In this document: piece after piece, positions 5,881-6,646 of the stretch | Position numbering within the stretch: position 1 is the stretch's first letter | How the letters are laid out: the number at the start of each line of letters is the position of its first letter | From: Lentisphaerota bacterium | Lineage (GTDB): Bacteria; Verrucomicrobiota; Kiritimatiellia; UBA8416; JAFGIZ01 | Assembly: GCA_016929365.1 (NCBI GenBank) | Contig: JAFGIZ010000023.1 | Span: 1 to 6,646, forward strand | Reading direction: 5' to 3' | Length of the DNA: 6,646 bases | Position numbers and translations under genes: made by a program | Notes under the pieces: generated by a model | The model's database searches: none | What the model was told of the DNA's origin: nothing | The model's input: the letters and a program-made list of their open reading frames with translations, nothing else

Positions 5881-6192
5881 ATGCCAACCTACGAATACGA
5901 GTGCACCAAGTGCGGGCACCGCTTTGAGCGGTTCCAGCGCATTACGGAGGAGCCCGTCAAGCGCTGTCCGAAATGCCGCTGCAAGGTCCGGCGGCTGCTC
6001 GGCGCCGGAGCGGGGATCCTGTTCAAGGGCGGCGGCTTTTACGAGACCGACTACCGCAGCGACAGCTACAAGCAGGCGGCCAAAAAGGAGCAGGCGGCGG
6101 CCAAGCCGGCGGCCGCCGGCAAGAAGGACTCCGGCAAGGCGGGCGCGGGCCAGGGCGGCAAGGCGGCCGCGCAGAAGACCGGCGGCGCCTGA
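5881..6192 (+). CDS. FmdB-family zinc-ribbon protein with Lys/Ala/Gly-rich tail
   Basis: A 103-residue protein of the FmdB/CxxC_CXXC_SSSS zinc-ribbon family, first named as a putative regulator of formamidase but of unproven biochemical role. Residues 1-58 are the conserved domain: MPTYEYECTKCG with Cys8 and Cys11, then CPKC with Cys29 and Cys32 as the other zinc ligands (Cys34 is extra), and the characteristic GGGFYETDY at 50-58. From about residue 64 to the end the protein is low complexity, rich in Lys, Ala, Gly and Gln, highly basic and probably disordered; such tails are common in the family and could contact nucleic acid or ribosomes (inference). The start at MPTYEYEC is the canonical family start, although the frame is open further upstream. 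It is divergent from the phosphomannomutase gene and has its own promoter. Confidence 0.9.
   Translation: MPTYEYECTKCGHRFERFQRITEEPVKRCPKCRCKVRRLLGAGAGILFKGGGFYETDYRSDSYKQAAKKEQAAAKPAAAGKKDSGKAGAGQGGKAAAQKTGGA
6105..6120. repeat. 16-nt perfect palindrome inside fmdB
   Basis: GCCGGCGGCCGCCGGC is identical to its reverse complement. It lies in the low-complexity tail and encodes a Pro-Ala-rich stretch (AKPAAAGKK). It may simply reflect GC-rich Ala/Pro/Gly codons. Confidence 0.5.
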
Positions 6193-6200
6193 GGGCGCGG

Positions 6201-6243
6201 CGGGCCGGAGGGCCCGGGCGGGGGTGGCGTTCGGCCGCGGCCG
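6201..6243. repeat. Hairpin and palindrome after fmdB, no T-tract
   Basis: CGGGCC (6201-6206) and GGCCCG (6211-6216) form a perfect 6-bp stem with a GGAG loop, 9 nt after the fmdB stop. A 12-nt perfect palindrome CGGCCGCGGCCG follows at 6232-6243, just before the next ATG. Neither is followed by a run of T, so this is not a classical intrinsic terminator. It could slow polymerase or protect the 3' end, or be chance in this GC-rich spacer. Confidence 0.3.
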
Positions 6244-6247
6244 GTTC

Positions 6248-6646
6248 ATGGCCATGATTCGGGCACGCATCAGAGAACGGCTTGTGTTGTGGCTCGCGCT
6301 CGCGGCGTGCGGCGCCGGGGCCGGGCCCGCGTTTGAGCCGCCCAGCGTATTCGAGAGCGCGTCGGGCCGTTTCGTCGTGGTGGGCGCGGAGCCGGCCCGC
6401 AACATGGCGGTCTTGCGGGAGGCCGAGACGCTGGCGCGCAAGGTCGAGCGCATTACGGACGTTCCGCTGCCGGGCGGCCGGGACGGGGCGGTGCGCGTGG
6501 TGCTGGAGCGGGATCCGGAGGCGGCGCCGGGGGCGGCGGCCGTGGCGGGTACGGTTCTGGACCGGCCGGTGGCGCGGCTGCGGCTCACGAACACGACCGA
6601 GCTGGCGGCCGGCGGCGTGAGGGAACCCTTCTGCCGCGCGGTGCTG
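6248..6646 (+). CDS. Uncharacterised exported protein, possible lipoprotein (partial, 3' end outside window)
   Basis: The frame stays open from the ATG at 6248 to the window end, giving 133 residues. The N-terminus has a basic stretch (RARIRER, 5-11), a short hydrophobic core LVLWLALAA (12-20) and then Cys21-Gly. LAAC fits the lipobox pattern, so the protein may be lipid-anchored after cleavage before Cys21; a plain Sec signal is the alternative because the core is short. The mature part begins with SGRFVVVGAEPARN, has an Arg/Glu-rich probable helix (LREAETLARKVERI) and alternates beta-like and Ala/Gly-rich segments. I do not recognise the family. It vaguely recalls secreted proteins of Verrucomicrobia with an S-x-x-F-x-V-x-G opening, from memory only. 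No Shine-Dalgarno is seen; in-frame ATG 6254 and GTG 6224 are alternative starts. It lies 55 nt after fmdB and may be cotranscribed. Confidence 0.6.
   Translation, partial: MAMIRARIRERLVLWLALAACGAGAGPAFEPPSVFESASGRFVVVGAEPARNMAVLREAETLARKVERITDVPLPGGRDGAVRVVLERDPEAAPGAAAVAGTVLDRPVARLRLTNTTELAAGGVREPFCRAVL

Noticed and set aside
1..6646. A novel multi-gene system such as defence, secretion or a biosynthetic cluster
   Set aside because: The genes are individually recognisable housekeeping functions on alternating strands with no shared pathway. A UvrD-like helicase alone, without nuclease or other defence partners, does not support a defence system.

Overview
This is a very GC-rich bacterial window made of ordinary chromosomal housekeeping genes, densely packed on both strands. 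I see no mobile element, CRISPR array, tRNA or rRNA. The GC-saturated third positions, the mix of Shine-Dalgarno and apparently leaderless starts, and the recurring TTGnC / TAnnnT promoters with an 18-nt spacer suggest a GC-rich lineage outside the classic model groups. My low-confidence guess is the PVC superphylum (Verrucomicrobiota or Kiritimatiellota-like), perhaps from a metagenome. No gene here is diagnostic of taxonomy.

Layout from left to right. (1) Positions 1-46, minus strand: the first 15 codons of a gene behind a strong GGAGG site, possibly the methionine sulfoxide reductase msrB. Its leader could fold into two mutually exclusive hairpins, one of which hides the ribosome binding site. 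(2) 154-2199, minus: a complete UvrD/Rep/PcrA-family SF1A DNA helicase. (3) 2200-2411: a divergent intergenic region. It carries a candidate helicase promoter directly against the ATG and a candidate argG promoter whose spacer is almost pure G (a G9 run, then T, then G4). (4) 2412-4480, plus: argG (argininosuccinate synthase with divergent signature motifs) and, 11 nt later, thiD (HMP/HMP-P kinase), probably one transcript. (5) 4467-5786, minus: a phosphomannomutase/phosphoglucomutase whose stop overlaps the end of thiD by 14 nt, tail to tail. (6) 5787-5880: a compact divergent promoter region. (7) 5881-6192, plus: an FmdB-family zinc-ribbon protein with a Lys/Ala/Gly-rich tail. (8) 6248-6646, plus: the N-terminal part of an unrecognised exported protein, possibly a lipoprotein, cut by the window edge.

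The genes serve separate processes: DNA repair/replication, arginine biosynthesis, thiamine biosynthesis, sugar-nucleotide precursor supply, a small zinc-ribbon protein and a surface protein. I see no multi-gene system or specialised cluster, and I do not claim one. The observations most worth checking concern regulation: promoters 8-10 nt from start codons, the poly-G promoter spacer before argG, and the possible SD-sequestering leader at the left edge. The atypical ATP- and aspartate-loop motifs of ArgG are also worth checking.
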